Part shown: one piece after another, positions 26,205 through 35,616 of the stretch | Layout: every line of letters begins with the position of its first letter | Numbering within the stretch: the first letter of the stretch is position 1 | Assembly (NCBI GenBank): GCA_963794615.1 | Contig: CAWCEP010000005.1 | Location: 930,001-994,000 of the forward strand | Source: Chersky-840 sp963794615 | Lineage (GTDB): Bacteria > Actinomycetota > Acidimicrobiia > Acidimicrobiales > UBA8190 | Direction of reading: 5' to 3' | DNA: 64,000 nucleotides | Notes under the pieces: generated by a model | What the model was told of the DNA's origin: nothing | Seen by the model: only the letters and a program-made list of their open reading frames with translations | Database searches by the model: none | Position numbers and translations under genes: made by a program

Positions 26205-26210
26205 ACGGTA
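26205..26210 (-). promoter_or_regulatory. Possible -10 box for pyrG
   Basis: TACCGT on the minus strand sits about 26 bases before the pyrG TTG in the 81-base gap after recN. Unlike the leaderless boxes it would give a short leader containing the GGGAAG binding site. Confidence 0.3.
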
Positions 26211-26259
26211 GACCACGGGGCCAATCTACCGGTGGAGTGTGACGGCGCGATCCGGCGCG

Positions 26260-27879
26260 TCAGCGGGCTCGGGACGCGCTGCGCTTCGGTTTCCGCACCT
26301 CGGGCCCGAGGAGCTCTTCGGCGTGGCGCCGTGCCGTCGCCGAATCGGGTCGACCCGACAGCATGCGGGCCAGCTCGACCACCCTGTCCTCGTCGTGGAG
26401 CACCGCCGCATGGGCCACGGTCCGGCCCCCGGTGACCTCCTTGCGCACGCCCAGCTGTTGCCGGGCACACGCCGCGACCTGGGCCAGGTGCGTGACCACC
26501 AGGACCTGATGACGCTGGGCGACCTCGGCCAAGGCGCCCCCCACGGCCTGGGCCGCCTCGCCTCCCACTCCCGCGTCGACCTCGTCGAACACCATGGTGG
26601 CGGGAGCTTCGGTGAGCACCAGGCGCAGCGCCAGCATGGCTCGGGCGAGCTCGCCTCCGGAGGCCACCTTGGCCAGCGGCAGCACGGCCTCGCCCGGGTT
26701 CGCGCCCAGCAGGAAGGTGACGTCGTCGCCGGGGTCGGGCTCTCCCACGGTCACCTCGACCCGGGCGTGCGGCATGGCCAGGCGCCGCAGGCGCTCCTCC
26801 ACGGCCCGGGCGAGCTCGGGCGCGGCCCGGCGTCGCGCTCCGCCCACGGCGGCCTCGACCGCGCCCACCTCGGCATCGGTCCGTTCGATCTCGGCGAGGA
26901 CTTCGCCGGCACGCACCTCGGCCGCGTCGAGCAGGGCCAGCTCGTGGCGGGCCTCGGCCGCGAAGGCGAGGACGCCGGCCGGCCCCTCGCCGTACTTGCG
27001 CGACAGGTCGCGGAGTAGTTGGCGGCGGGCCCGGACCGCTTCGAGCCGCTCGGGGTCGTCCTCCCAGGTCTCGACGACGTGTCGCAGCTCGGATGCGGCG
27101 TCGGCGGCGTCGGCCTGCAGAGACGCCAGGCGCCCGTTGAGCTCGGCCAGCGGGGAGCGGCCGTCGAGAGCGGCCCGGGCTGCGCCCAGGAGATCGACGA
27201 CATCGGGGACCCGATCGTCACCGCCGTCGAGGGCGGTGAGCGCAATGGACGCCGCGTCCCGGTGCGCGGCGGCCTCCGACAGCCGTTCCTCTTCGGCGGC
27301 CAGCACGTCGTCTTCGTCGAGGTCCTCGATCCCGGCCCCGTCGATCTCGGAGAGTTGGTACCGCACCAGGTCGGCTTGGCGCGCCCGGGCCCGGTCGTCA
27401 CCGCCCAGGGATTCGAGCTCGGCGAGCAGGGCCCGGCGCCGGGCACGCGCCGCGGTCAACGGGCCGAGGTCGGTCCCCGCGAAGGCATCGAGCGCCCGGC
27501 GCTGTGCCGGGGCGTCGAGAAGGGACTGCTGGGAGTGCTGTCCGTGCAATTCGAGCAACCGGGCCCCAGCGTCGGCCAAGGCGGCGACGGGGGCCATCCG
27601 ACCGTCGATCCAAGCCCGCGACCGACCTTGGGCGGGCACGGCACGGGCCAAGATGACCTCCTCGTCGCCCAGGGTGAACCGTCCCTCGACCAGGGCCTCG
27701 CTGGCCCCGGGGCGCACCAGGCCCGGATCGGCCCTGCCTCCCACCAGCAGATCGAGTGCATCGACCAACAGCGTCTTGCCCGCCCCCGTCTCGCCGGTGA
27801 GCGCCGTCATGCCCGGCCCGAGATCGAGCGCCACCGACTCGATGACACCGAGGTCGCGGACCCGGAGCTCGACGAGCAT
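26260..27879 (-). CDS. recN: DNA repair protein RecN
   Basis: A 539-residue SMC-like ATPase. Walker A GETGAGKT is near residue 35, the LHGQHSQQSLLD motif typical of RecN follows, then a coiled-coil centre. The C-terminal half carries the ABC signature VASGGELAR and Walker B MVFDEVDAGVGG. It acts early in double-strand-break repair. It starts 12 bases after the NAD kinase gene. Confidence 0.96.
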   Translation of the reverse strand: MLVELRVRDLGVIESVALDLGPGMTALTGETGAGKTLLVDALDLLVGGRADPGLVRPGASEALVEGRFTLGDEEVILARAVPAQGRSRAWIDGRMAPVAALADAGARLLELHGQHSQQSLLDAPAQRRALDAFAGTDLGPLTAARARRRALLAELESLGGDDRARARQADLVRYQLSEIDGAGIEDLDEDDVLAAEEERLSEAAAHRDAASIALTALDGGDDRVPDVVDLLGAARAALDGRSPLAELNGRLASLQADAADAASELRHVVETWEDDPERLEAVRARRQLLRDLSRKYGEGPAGVLAFAAEARHELALLDAAEVRAGEVLAEIERTDAEVGAVEAAVGGARRRAAPELARAVEERLRRLAMPHARVEVTVGEPDPGDDVTFLLGANPGEAVLPLAKVASGGELARAMLALRLVLTEAPATMVFDEVDAGVGGEAAQAVGGALAEVAQRHQVLVVTHLAQVAACARQQLGVRKEVTGGRTVAHAAVLHDEDRVVELARMLSGRPDSATARRHAEELLGPEVRKPKRSASRAR

Positions 27880-27891
27880 CGGCGCGCCTGG

Positions 27892-28785
27892 TCAGCGATC
27901 CGCCAGGTGGAACCTGGCTCGCAGGATGGAGAAGAAGTCGCGGGATCCGAAGGTCACCAGTCGGGCCGGCGACGGTCCCACCCGGCACACCACGGCATCA
28001 CCCGGTCCCAGGAGGTCCGAGCTCTGCCCGTCGAGCACGAGCACGGCCGGAAGGGGCCCGAGCACCTCGAGACGGACCCACTGCTCGGGCTCGAGGACGA
28101 GGGGACGGTCGAACAACATGTGCGGTGACACGGGTGTGAGCACCAGGGCTCGCAGCCCGGGGCTGAGGATCGGCCCCCGCGCCGACAGGTTGTAGGCCGT
28201 CGACCCGGTGGGGGTGGCGACGAGCAGCCCGTCGGCGGCATAGGTGACGAAGGGGCGGCCCGCGATCGCGGCGGCCACCCGGATGGTGCGGCCCGGCAAG
28301 GTCTTCTCGACGACCACTTCGTTGAGCACGACGACAGGCTCCGCAGGCTCCGGCGCGTCGACCCCGGCCCGCTCCAGGGTCACTTCGAGCGTGATGCGCT
28401 GCTCGACGCCGTAGTCGCCGGCGAGGAAGCGCTCGAGGGCGTGCTCGAGGCCGTCGGGCTCGACCTCGGTGAGATAGCCGAGGCGGCCGAGGTTCACGCC
28501 CAGGACCGGGGTGCCGTGTCGGCAAGCCAGCGCCACGGTGCGGAGCATGGTGCCGTCACCGCCGAGGCTGACGGCGAGGTCGATGGTGCTGTCGAACCCA
28601 GTGTCCTCACCGGCGGCGATCTGTGCTGCCGAGCGCGCCCGGAGGACACCGGTGTCGTCGGTGGGAGAAGGGTCGAGCACCTCCACGGCCCGGTGCCCGC
28701 GCCCTTCGAGCCACGCTCCCGCCCGTTGGGCGATGGCGGCGGCATCGGGCCGTTCCGGGTGCACGACGAACGCGATGGCGGCCAC
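27892..28785 (-). CDS. nadK: NAD kinase
   Basis: A 297-residue protein with the diagnostic GGDGTML (75-81), LNEVVVEK, and TPTGSTAYNLSARGPILSP of the substrate loop. It phosphorylates NAD to NADP. It lies 6 bases after tlyA, the conserved tlyA-nadK-recN trio. Confidence 0.96.
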   Translation of the reverse strand: MAAIAFVVHPERPDAAAIAQRAGAWLEGRGHRAVEVLDPSPTDDTGVLRARSAAQIAAGEDTGFDSTIDLAVSLGGDGTMLRTVALACRHGTPVLGVNLGRLGYLTEVEPDGLEHALERFLAGDYGVEQRITLEVTLERAGVDAPEPAEPVVVLNEVVVEKTLPGRTIRVAAAIAGRPFVTYAADGLLVATPTGSTAYNLSARGPILSPGLRALVLTPVSPHMLFDRPLVLEPEQWVRLEVLGPLPAVLVLDGQSSDLLGPGDAVVCRVGPSPARLVTFGSRDFFSILRARFHLADR

Positions 28786-28791
28786 CGGTTG

Positions 28792-29700
28792 CTACCGACC
28801 CTCGGGTGAAGGCGCCACCGGACCCAACGTCCCCTCGTCCTCCGGGACACGGGCCGTGACGGCGGCATCGGGAGCCTCGCCGACGGCGGCGGCGAGGAGC
28901 TGGGCCCAGCTGCCGCCGGTCGGGGGGGAGATGGGTGCCGAGATCGCTCCGGGTGCGGTGCCGGCCCGGACATGGAGGAGGAACTCGGCATTGCCGGCCG
29001 GGCCCAGGAGCGGTGACGCCATGGCCCCCATGATGCTGGCTCCCTGCGACGCGAAGGCGGAGGCCACCCTTTCCAGAGCGCCGCGGCGCACGGCCGGGTC
29101 TCTGATCACGCCCTTGCCCCGGCTCACCTCGACCCGGCCCGCCTCGAATTGGGGTTTCACGAGCACGACGACGTCGGCGCCTGGTCGGGCCAGGGTCCCG
29201 ACCAGGACCGGAGCCACGCTCACGAGCGAGATGAACGACAGGTCGGCGACGAGGAGGTCGAAGGATTCACCCCCGACGTCACCGGGCCCCAGGGTCCGGA
29301 TGTTGGTCCGCTCGCGCACCTCGACCCGCGAGTCGCCTCGGAGCGACGCGTCGAGCTGGCCGTGGCCCACGTCCACGGCGACGACCTTCGAGGCCCCCCG
29401 ACGCAGGAGACAGTCGGTGAACCCGCCCGTGGACGCGCCGGCGTCGAGACAGCGGCGACCGGCCACGACCACGGCGAAGCGGTCCAACGCGGCGTCGAGC
29501 TTCTGCCCCCCACGCGACACGAAGGACCGTGTGCCGGTGTCGAGGACGACGACGGGGTCGGACTCCGCCACCAGTCGCGCCGCTTTGTCGGCCCGTGATC
29601 CGCTCACCAGGACGGCACCCTGCTCGACGAGGAGGCGAGCGCTCTCGCGTGAAGCGGCCAACCCTCGCCGCACGAGCTCGGTGTCGAGCCGGCGGCGCAC
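28792..29700 (-). CDS. tlyA: TlyA-family rRNA methyltransferase
   Basis: A 302-residue protein: an N-terminal S4 domain (about 1-60, RLDTELVRRGLAASRESAR), then a FtsJ-like fold with SAM motif LDAGASTGGFTDCLL, VAVDVGHGQLD and LVKPQFEAGR. In mycobacteria TlyA 2'-O-methylates 16S and 23S rRNA and affects capreomycin sensitivity. The tail beyond about residue 255 is an Ala/Pro-rich extension. GTG start at 29700. Confidence 0.92.
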   Translation of the reverse strand: MRRRLDTELVRRGLAASRESARLLVEQGAVLVSGSRADKAARLVAESDPVVVLDTGTRSFVSRGGQKLDAALDRFAVVVAGRRCLDAGASTGGFTDCLLRRGASKVVAVDVGHGQLDASLRGDSRVEVRERTNIRTLGPGDVGGESFDLLVADLSFISLVSVAPVLVGTLARPGADVVVLVKPQFEAGRVEVSRGKGVIRDPAVRRGALERVASAFASQGASIMGAMASPLLGPAGNAEFLLHVRAGTAPGAISAPISPPTGGSWAQLLAAAVGEAPDAAVTARVPEDEGTLGPVAPSPEGR

Positions 29701-29711
29701 CCGGGTCGGAG

Positions 29712-30182
29712 TCAGGCGCCCGCCTTCTTCGCGGCCGCCTTCTTCGTGCCCGTCGCCTTGCGCGTCGTCGACTTGGCCGCGCCACTCTTGCCGGGGCCAC
29801 TCTTGGCCGGACCCCCCTTGCCAGGGCCGCCTTTCTTCGGGCTCGCCTTCTTCACCTTGGCGGCGGGTCGGTGCGTGGCCTGGCGGCCGGCCGCCGAAGA
29901 CTTGGCCAGGATGGCCGCCACCTTCTTGGCGAGATCGTCCATGTTGGTGAAGCCGAGCTCCTTGAGCTGCTGGCGCACCTCACCCCGTACCGTCCCCACC
30001 AGCGCTTCGGACCGGTCCCGACTCGTCTTCACGAGATCCTCGACCCAGTCCTGGGCCCGGTGACGCTCGATCTCGCCCGCCTTGATCAACTCGCGTACCA
30101 ATTCCTCGGCACGGGATCGGGTGATCTGCGTGAGCGTCGTGGCGGCCTCGACGTAGCGGCGCAGTCCGTCGTTCTCGGTCAT
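29712..30182 (-). CDS. Helical protein with histone-like K/A/P-rich tail
   Basis: A 156-residue protein. Residues 1-90 are amphipathic helix without recognisable catalytic motifs (RSRAEELVRELIKAGEIER, ALVGTVRGEVRQQLKELGF), resembling phasin or PhaI-type helical proteins. From about 95 the sequence is Lys/Ala/Gly/Pro-rich with PGKGGPAK-type repeats and KKAAAKK, like the C-terminal tails of actinobacterial nucleoid proteins. It may bind DNA, RNA or a polymer surface. It occupies the place of a small unannotated gene before tlyA in mycobacteria. Confidence 0.75.
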   Translation of the reverse strand: MTENDGLRRYVEAATTLTQITRSRAEELVRELIKAGEIERHRAQDWVEDLVKTSRDRSEALVGTVRGEVRQQLKELGFTNMDDLAKKVAAILAKSSAAGRQATHRPAAKVKKASPKKGGPGKGGPAKSGPGKSGAAKSTTRKATGTKKAAAKKAGA

Positions 30183-30250
30183 GACGACACGCTAGGACCG
30201 ACCTCCGTCTCGCGGCAAGGGAGGTGTCCCGCAGAAAGAGCCTTCGAGGG

Positions 30251-31039
30251 TCAGTCGTCGCCGGCGACGTGGCGCGACACGAGCGTGGCGAGGTCGGGGG
30301 CCTCCTCGTCGGGCTCGACGACCATGGGCTCACGGTCGCTGGAGGTCACGCCGGTCCGCACCAGCGCGAACGGGAGCCCGAGCCGCCCGGCCAGGGCCCC
30401 GTCGGTGGACGGCCTGTCCCCCACCATGACGACGGCGTCAGGGGCGCGTGCCTGCAACAGCGCCACCATGGGCCCATGAGGCTTGCCGGCCACCTCGGGG
30501 GTGGCCTGGGCCGCGGTCGCCACCGCGGCCAGGATCGCCCCTGACCCCGGCAGGAGCCGATCCGGTGTGGGGTGGGTGGGGTCCTCGTTCGTGCCGATGA
30601 ACCGCGCTCCTTGGCGCACCGCCGTCGCGGCGGTGGCCATGAGGTCGAAGTCGAAGCGCCGGGTCCATCCCACCACCACCGCGTCCGCCGGTCCCTGCGC
30701 CACGACCGAGACGCCTCGTGCCGCCAGCGCCTCGAGCACGCCGTCGTCGCCACACACCACGGCCGTCGTACCGGGCTCGAGCATCGAGGCGGCCGCTTGC
30801 GCCGACGTCACGATCTCCTCGGGCCCGGCGTCGATCCCGGCCTTCGCCAGGCGTCGACGGAGCTCGGCGACGGTGGGCGAGGCATTGTTCGTGGCGAACA
30901 CCACACCACGGCCGGCGCGGCGCAGGCGCGCCACGGCATCGGCCGACCCCGGGATGGCTTGGTCGGCGAGCCAGACCACGCCGTCGAGATCGATGACCCA
31001 TGTGCCCCCGGTGGGGATGCGCCCGCCCATCGCCGTCAT
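30251..31039 (-). CDS. HAD-IIA family phosphatase (NagD-like)
   Basis: A 262-residue hydrolase. Motif I is VIDLDGVVW (nucleophile and acid Asp), motif II ATNNAS, and motif III/IV GDRPSTDGALAGRLG. The cap type and positions match the NagD/Rv1692 group; Rv1692, at the same locus in Mycobacterium, is a glycerol-3-phosphate phosphatase. A role in lipid polar-head recycling is therefore plausible but not shown. Start ATG at 31039. Confidence 0.88.
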   Translation of the reverse strand: MTAMGGRIPTGGTWVIDLDGVVWLADQAIPGSADAVARLRRAGRGVVFATNNASPTVAELRRRLAKAGIDAGPEEIVTSAQAAASMLEPGTTAVVCGDDGVLEALAARGVSVVAQGPADAVVVGWTRRFDFDLMATAATAVRQGARFIGTNEDPTHPTPDRLLPGSGAILAAVATAAQATPEVAGKPHGPMVALLQARAPDAVVMVGDRPSTDGALAGRLGLPFALVRTGVTSSDREPMVVEPDEEAPDLATLVSRHVAGDD

Positions 31040-31084
31040 GTTCGCAGATGGGTCACGATGCCGGTGCCGTCGCTGGTGCGCCGC

Positions 31085-32173
31085 TCAGGGCGGCGGGAGG
31101 AGCGGCAACTGCTCGACCGGTGCCGTCGGCGGCGGAGCGGGATCGGGTGGTGTGGCCGGCGACGCGGCCCGAGAGGCGGGGTGGCCGAAGGTGTCGGCGG
31201 GACTGCGCCGGCGTCGCTCGGGGGCCACCACGGCGTGGACCCGTGCCGAGACGGCCTCCTGCTGTGCAGGCGGGAGATAGGCGGAACGCGCGTACAGACG
31301 GGCCAGGGCGCCGTGGCGCTCGGGATGATGCTCCTTCATGAACGCGAGGAAGTGCTCCTTCACCCCCCGGCGCAGGTGGAGGACGATGGGAGTCACGAAC
31401 ACCGCACCCGCATCGACACAGGCGGCGGCCACCTCCTCGAGCTGTTCGGGCGAATCCGACCACCCGGGGATGATCGGCGCCATGAGCACACCGGTGGGGA
31501 TGCCGGCTTCGTTGAGCCGGCGCACCGCCTCGATCCGGCGCCGGGGGTGCGGGGTACCGGGCTCGGTGGCTCTCCACACTTCCTCGTCGAGCGTGCCGAT
31601 GGAGAGGTTGCAGTGCACATCGGTCCGGGCCGCGGCGGCGACGAGGTGATCGAGGTCGCGCAGGATCAGCGTCGACTTGGTGAGGATCGAAAAGGGATTG
31701 CGAGCCTCCCCCAACGCTTGGACGATCCCGCGCGTGAGGTGGTACCGACCCTCGGCGCGTTGATAGGGGTCGGTGTTGGTGCCCATGGCGATGTGGTCGC
31801 CGCGCCACCGAGGAGCGCGGAGCTCGGCCCGCACCCGTTCGACGGCGTTGACCTTCACCACGAGCTTGCGCTCGAAGTCCTCGCCCACGCCGAGCCCGAG
31901 GTACTCGTGGGTGGGACGGGCGAAGCAGTAGGCGCAGGCGTGGCTGCAACCCCGGTAGGCGTTGATCGTGTAGCGGAACGGCACGCGAGATGCGGCCGGC
32001 ACCTCGTTGATCACGCGGCTCGCATTGACGTGGAGGAACTCGAGGCCCCGGTATTCGCCGATCCCGACGTGCCGATCGACGAGCTCTTCCTCGGCGAAGA
32101 GCATGGGCTGGCCACCGTCGTCATCGGCCTTCTTCCAGCGGAACGCCACGGGCTCGCCCACGGGTCCCAGCAT
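31085..32173 (-). CDS. Rv2578c-family radical SAM protein
   Basis: A 362-residue protein. The cluster motif is RGCSHACAYCFARPTHEYL (CxxxCxxC), followed by MGTNTDPYQ and ILTKSTLILRD, as in the SplB-like Rv2578c family. No intein interrupts the motif. The C-terminal 50 residues are Pro/Ala-rich. The reaction is unknown. Start is taken at the ATG at 32173; upstream in-frame sequence is possible but without support. It heads the leftward run that continues to the M50 protease. Confidence 0.87.
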   Translation of the reverse strand: MLGPVGEPVAFRWKKADDDGGQPMLFAEEELVDRHVGIGEYRGLEFLHVNASRVINEVPAASRVPFRYTINAYRGCSHACAYCFARPTHEYLGLGVGEDFERKLVVKVNAVERVRAELRAPRWRGDHIAMGTNTDPYQRAEGRYHLTRGIVQALGEARNPFSILTKSTLILRDLDHLVAAAARTDVHCNLSIGTLDEEVWRATEPGTPHPRRRIEAVRRLNEAGIPTGVLMAPIIPGWSDSPEQLEEVAAACVDAGAVFVTPIVLHLRRGVKEHFLAFMKEHHPERHGALARLYARSAYLPPAQQEAVSARVHAVVAPERRRRSPADTFGHPASRAASPATPPDPAPPPTAPVEQLPLLPPP

Positions 32174-32371
32174 ATCGAACGTATGTTCGTCGTACGCGGC
32201 CGCGAAGGACCCTGGTGGAGGCCTCGTTTCGGCTCCCCCGCCTCCGACCCGGTCCGGCTTCGGGCTTAGTGTGGGCGGATCGGTCCCCCGGAGACATCCC
32301 CTCCTGACCGCTCCGGTGATGTCGAGGACCCAGACACCCACCGCGAGACGGCCCTCACCCGACGGAGGTTC

Positions 32372-34021
32372 TTGCGCGCCTCGGGGGCCGGCCTCGGCCT
32401 CGTCGCCCTGAGCGGGGCCGCCTGGGAACTGGGCGAGCAGGTCGGACCACGGGCCGGGTCGCGTCACGGGGCGCGCCCGGTCGCAACGAGCACCTCGAAC
32501 GCGGCGGCGCGGCGCACCGGTGTGGCGGTCCCCGGTCCCGACTCGGTCCGCATGGTCACCCTCGACAGCGGTGTGGTGGTGCCGTCGGCGGACTGGGTCG
32601 TCGAGGAGAACCAGCAGCCCGGCACGCTCGACTGGGTGATGAGCGCCACGAGTCGCATCTGGGGCTACAGCGACCGCGTGAGTGCGGTCCGGGGTGACGT
32701 GGTGACGCTCTTCGTCGACCCCCCCCCGGTTCCGTATCACGTCGAGCTGTACCGGATGGGGTACTACGGCGGGCTCGGCGGTCGGCTCGTGTGGCGATCG
32801 GCCCCGTTGGCAGGCGGTCCCGCGCAACCGGCGCCCACGGTGGCGGCGGGCACCAACATGGTCGAGTGCCGGTGGAGTCCCACCATCCGGGTCGGGATCG
32901 ACGACGCCTGGCCGCCCGGCGCGTACCTCTTCAAACTCACCGGGACCGACAACGGCATGACGGCGGGATACATCCCGCTGTGCGTCCGGGACGACGCCAG
33001 TACGGCCGCCTTCGCCATCATGCATTCGGTGACGACATGGCAGGCCTACAACGCCTTCGGGGGGAGAAGCCTGTACGTCGGCCCCGGGACGACGCGCGTG
33101 GGCGAGACCGGCACCGCCAACCGTTCCCGGGTGGTCTCGTTCGACCGGCCCTACGACCAGAGGGGGTGGGGAGCGCCCGATTTCACCGGCAACGAGTTCC
33201 CGCTCATCTTCCTGGCCGAGCGTCTCGGGCTCGACGTCACCTACTTCACCGACATCGACCTCCACGAGGTCCCCGGCCGCCTGGGACGACACCGGTGTCT
33301 GTTCAGCCTGGGTCACGACGAGTACTGGTCCAGTGCCATGCGCGACGGCGCCGCCGAGGCGCTGTCGCTGGGCGTGAACCTGGCGTTCCTGGGGGCCAAC
33401 GCCGTGTACCGCCACATCCGCCTCGAGCCCTCTCCCCTGGGCATCGACCGGCATCAGGTCTGCTACAAGTCGGACCTGGCCCGGGAGGATCCTCTGTGGG
33501 GGACCGACCCGGCCGAGGTGACGGCCAACTGGCCCGACGGGCCCGTGCCCCGGCCCGAACAGGAACTGGTGGGATCGCAGTACGCGGACGTCGGTGCCAT
33601 GGCGGACATGGTCGTCGCCGACGCCGGTGCGTGGATCTTCTCGGGCACCGGTGTCACCGACGGCCAGCACCTGTCCCGTGTGGTCCAAGGTGAGTACGAC
33701 AGCTACCAGTCGTCGTTGAACGGACCGGCGAACGTGATGCTCCTGGCCCATTCGCCGGTGGCCAACCGCGGTCGGGGGCGGGTCTCGGACATGACGTACT
33801 ACACCGCCCCCGGCGGCGGCGGTGTGCTCGCCAGCGGATCGGCGATGTTCGTGTGCCGCCTCTCCGACGCGCCGCGCATCGACCCCAACATCGTCTTCGC
33901 CGCCATCCCCGGCGTGACTCCGGTCCTGTGGCGGATGATGGAGAACGTCTTCTCGCTCTTCGGGGCGGGCCCGGGCTCGGTGACCCAGCCGTCGGTCGCC
34001 AACTGGCGTCAGTTCGACTGA
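32372..34021 (+). CDS. N,N-dimethylformamidase beta-subunit-like exported protein
   Basis: At least 549 residues from the first standard start (TTG at 32372). The sequence resembles the C-terminal domain of the large subunit of N,N-dimethylformamidase (PF20254-like): VTTWQAYNAFGG, SFDRPYD, FSLGHDEYWS and a long beta-rich core. Family members hydrolyse DMF or have unknown substrates. Just upstream, in the same frame and without a stop back to 32269, lies a twin-arginine signal (TRRRFLRASGAGLGLVAL), so translation probably begins further upstream than any ATG, GTG or TTG allows; see findings. The 3' end overlaps the convergent MFS gene by 13 bases. Confidence 0.75.
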   Translation: MRASGAGLGLVALSGAAWELGEQVGPRAGSRHGARPVATSTSNAAARRTGVAVPGPDSVRMVTLDSGVVVPSADWVVEENQQPGTLDWVMSATSRIWGYSDRVSAVRGDVVTLFVDPPPVPYHVELYRMGYYGGLGGRLVWRSAPLAGGPAQPAPTVAAGTNMVECRWSPTIRVGIDDAWPPGAYLFKLTGTDNGMTAGYIPLCVRDDASTAAFAIMHSVTTWQAYNAFGGRSLYVGPGTTRVGETGTANRSRVVSFDRPYDQRGWGAPDFTGNEFPLIFLAERLGLDVTYFTDIDLHEVPGRLGRHRCLFSLGHDEYWSSAMRDGAAEALSLGVNLAFLGANAVYRHIRLEPSPLGIDRHQVCYKSDLAREDPLWGTDPAEVTANWPDGPVPRPEQELVGSQYADVGAMADMVVADAGAWIFSGTGVTDGQHLSRVVQGEYDSYQSSLNGPANVMLLAHSPVANRGRGRVSDMTYYTAPGGGGVLASGSAMFVCRLSDAPRIDPNIVFAAIPGVTPVLWRMMENVFSLFGAGPGSVTQPSVANWRQFD

Positions 34022-35577
34022 CCCGACCCGGTGGGTGCGACGGGGACGGCACCGTCGACGTCCCCGGCTCGCGCCTCGACCACGGCGGGCGCCGGGCGCG
34101 CCGGGCGCGGGATGAACACTCCGGCCACGACACCTCCCAGCGCGATCAGCGCCGCCACGGTGAAGCCCCGGGAGAATCCGGCGGTGAGCGCGGCCGCCTC
34201 GTGCACCACCGGGTGCACCCCGTGCCGGGCCGCGGCGAGGATCGACTGGGTGCGGTCGGCGGCGATGGTGGCCAGCGCGGCCAGGGCCACCGAGGCCCCG
34301 ATCTGTCGGCTCGTGTTGAGCACACCCGAGGCCAGGCCGGCCTGGGACTGGGCCACGCCGGCGGTCGCCGCGAAGGCGAGCGGGGTGATGGCGAGTCCCA
34401 TCCCGAAGGTCGCCAGTGTGGAGCCGCCGAACACCGATCCCCAGTACGAGCCGACGGGCCCCGCCCGTGACAGCCATTCCAATCCGGCCGCGCTCATGAG
34501 GACCCCGACCAACAGCGGGAGGCGGGGCCCGAAGCGCGGCACGAGCCGGGAGCTGATCTGGGCGGCGACGGCGATCGCCGCGGTCTGGGGCAGGAATCCC
34601 AAGCCGGTGGTGAGCGGGGAGAACCGCAAGACGTCCTGGAGATAGAGCGAGACGAAGAACCACATCGAGAACATGGCCCCTCCCGCGAAGAACATGGCCA
34701 GGTTCGAGGTGGTGAGCGCCCGGGAGCGGAACAGCCCGAAGGGCACGAGCGGCGCCCGCACCATCTTGGTCTCGACCACAACGAAGGCGGCGATGCAGAC
34801 GACGGAGATCACGAGGGGGACGACGGTGGCGGCGGACGCCCACGAGTGGGTGCTCGTGCCGGCCACGGCGTAGACGAGGGCGGACAGACCGACCGTCACG
34901 AGCAACGCTCCGGGTACGTCGAGCGACGGTCGCTCCCCCTCGGCCCGGGTCTCGACGAGCACGACGCGCGCCGCCACCAGCGCGGCGGCGGCGATGGGGA
35001 CGTTGATGTAGAAGATCCAGCGCCACGACAGCAGGTCGGTGAGGATCCCGCCCAGCAGTGCCCCCGAGGCACCCCCCACGGCGGCCATCGCACTCCAGAT
35101 CCCGAGGGCACGCGAGCGCTCGGCGGGCGCCCGGAAGGTCATGGTGAGGATGGTCAGGGTGGCCGGCGAGAGGACGGCCGCGCCGAGGCCCTGGAGGGCG
35201 CGTGCCCCCACGAGCATGAACTGGTTCTGCGCGATGGCGCACACCAGGCTGGCGCCCGCGAAAAGGGCCAGCCCGAGCATGAAGACGCGGCGCCGGCCGA
35301 AGAGGTCAGCGGCTCGTCCGCCCAGGAGCAAGAAGCCGCCGAAGGAGAGGGCGTAGGCATTGACCACCCACTGCAGCCCCGAGGTAGTGAAACTCAGATC
35401 GCGTTGCATCGACGGCAGGGCGACGTTCACGATCGACAGGTCGAGCACGACCATGAACTGACCCACGCACACGAGGGCGAGGACCATGCCCGACGACACC
35501 GATCGCGTGCCGGCGCCAGGCACCGTTGCGGCCACCTCTACCCCAGCCCCGGCGGCGGCGCCCTCCCGTCCCGACAT
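34009..35577 (-). CDS. DHA2-type MFS exporter (14 TM)
   Basis: A 522-residue membrane protein with about 14 hydrophobic segments. Signatures: VVLDLSIVNVALPSM in TM1, LQWVVNAYALSFGGFLLLGG in TM2, ADLFGRRRVF in the following loop and RALQGLGAAVLSPATLTIL. It resembles actinobacterial multidrug and antibiotic exporters. The ATG at 35577 is preferred over the GTG directly before it; CATGAT lies six bases upstream of the GTG/ATG pair region. Substrate unknown. Confidence 0.9.
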   Translation of the reverse strand: MSGREGAAAGAGVEVAATVPGAGTRSVSSGMVLALVCVGQFMVVLDLSIVNVALPSMQRDLSFTTSGLQWVVNAYALSFGGFLLLGGRAADLFGRRRVFMLGLALFAGASLVCAIAQNQFMLVGARALQGLGAAVLSPATLTILTMTFRAPAERSRALGIWSAMAAVGGASGALLGGILTDLLSWRWIFYINVPIAAAALVAARVVLVETRAEGERPSLDVPGALLVTVGLSALVYAVAGTSTHSWASAATVVPLVISVVCIAAFVVVETKMVRAPLVPFGLFRSRALTTSNLAMFFAGGAMFSMWFFVSLYLQDVLRFSPLTTGLGFLPQTAAIAVAAQISSRLVPRFGPRLPLLVGVLMSAAGLEWLSRAGPVGSYWGSVFGGSTLATFGMGLAITPLAFAATAGVAQSQAGLASGVLNTSRQIGASVALAALATIAADRTQSILAAARHGVHPVVHEAAALTAGFSRGFTVAALIALGGVVAGVFIPRPARPAPAVVEARAGDVDGAVPVAPTGSGQSN

Positions 35578-35616
35578 CACCCAATCATGACATCGGGCGC
35601 ACCCGCCATCGGCCGG

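Noticed and set aside
32174..35242. An apparent 1385-residue frame joining the radical SAM protein to upstream sequence
   Set aside because: Only the last 362 residues are real; the rest is antisense to the dimethylformamidase-like gene or out of frame with the MFS gene.
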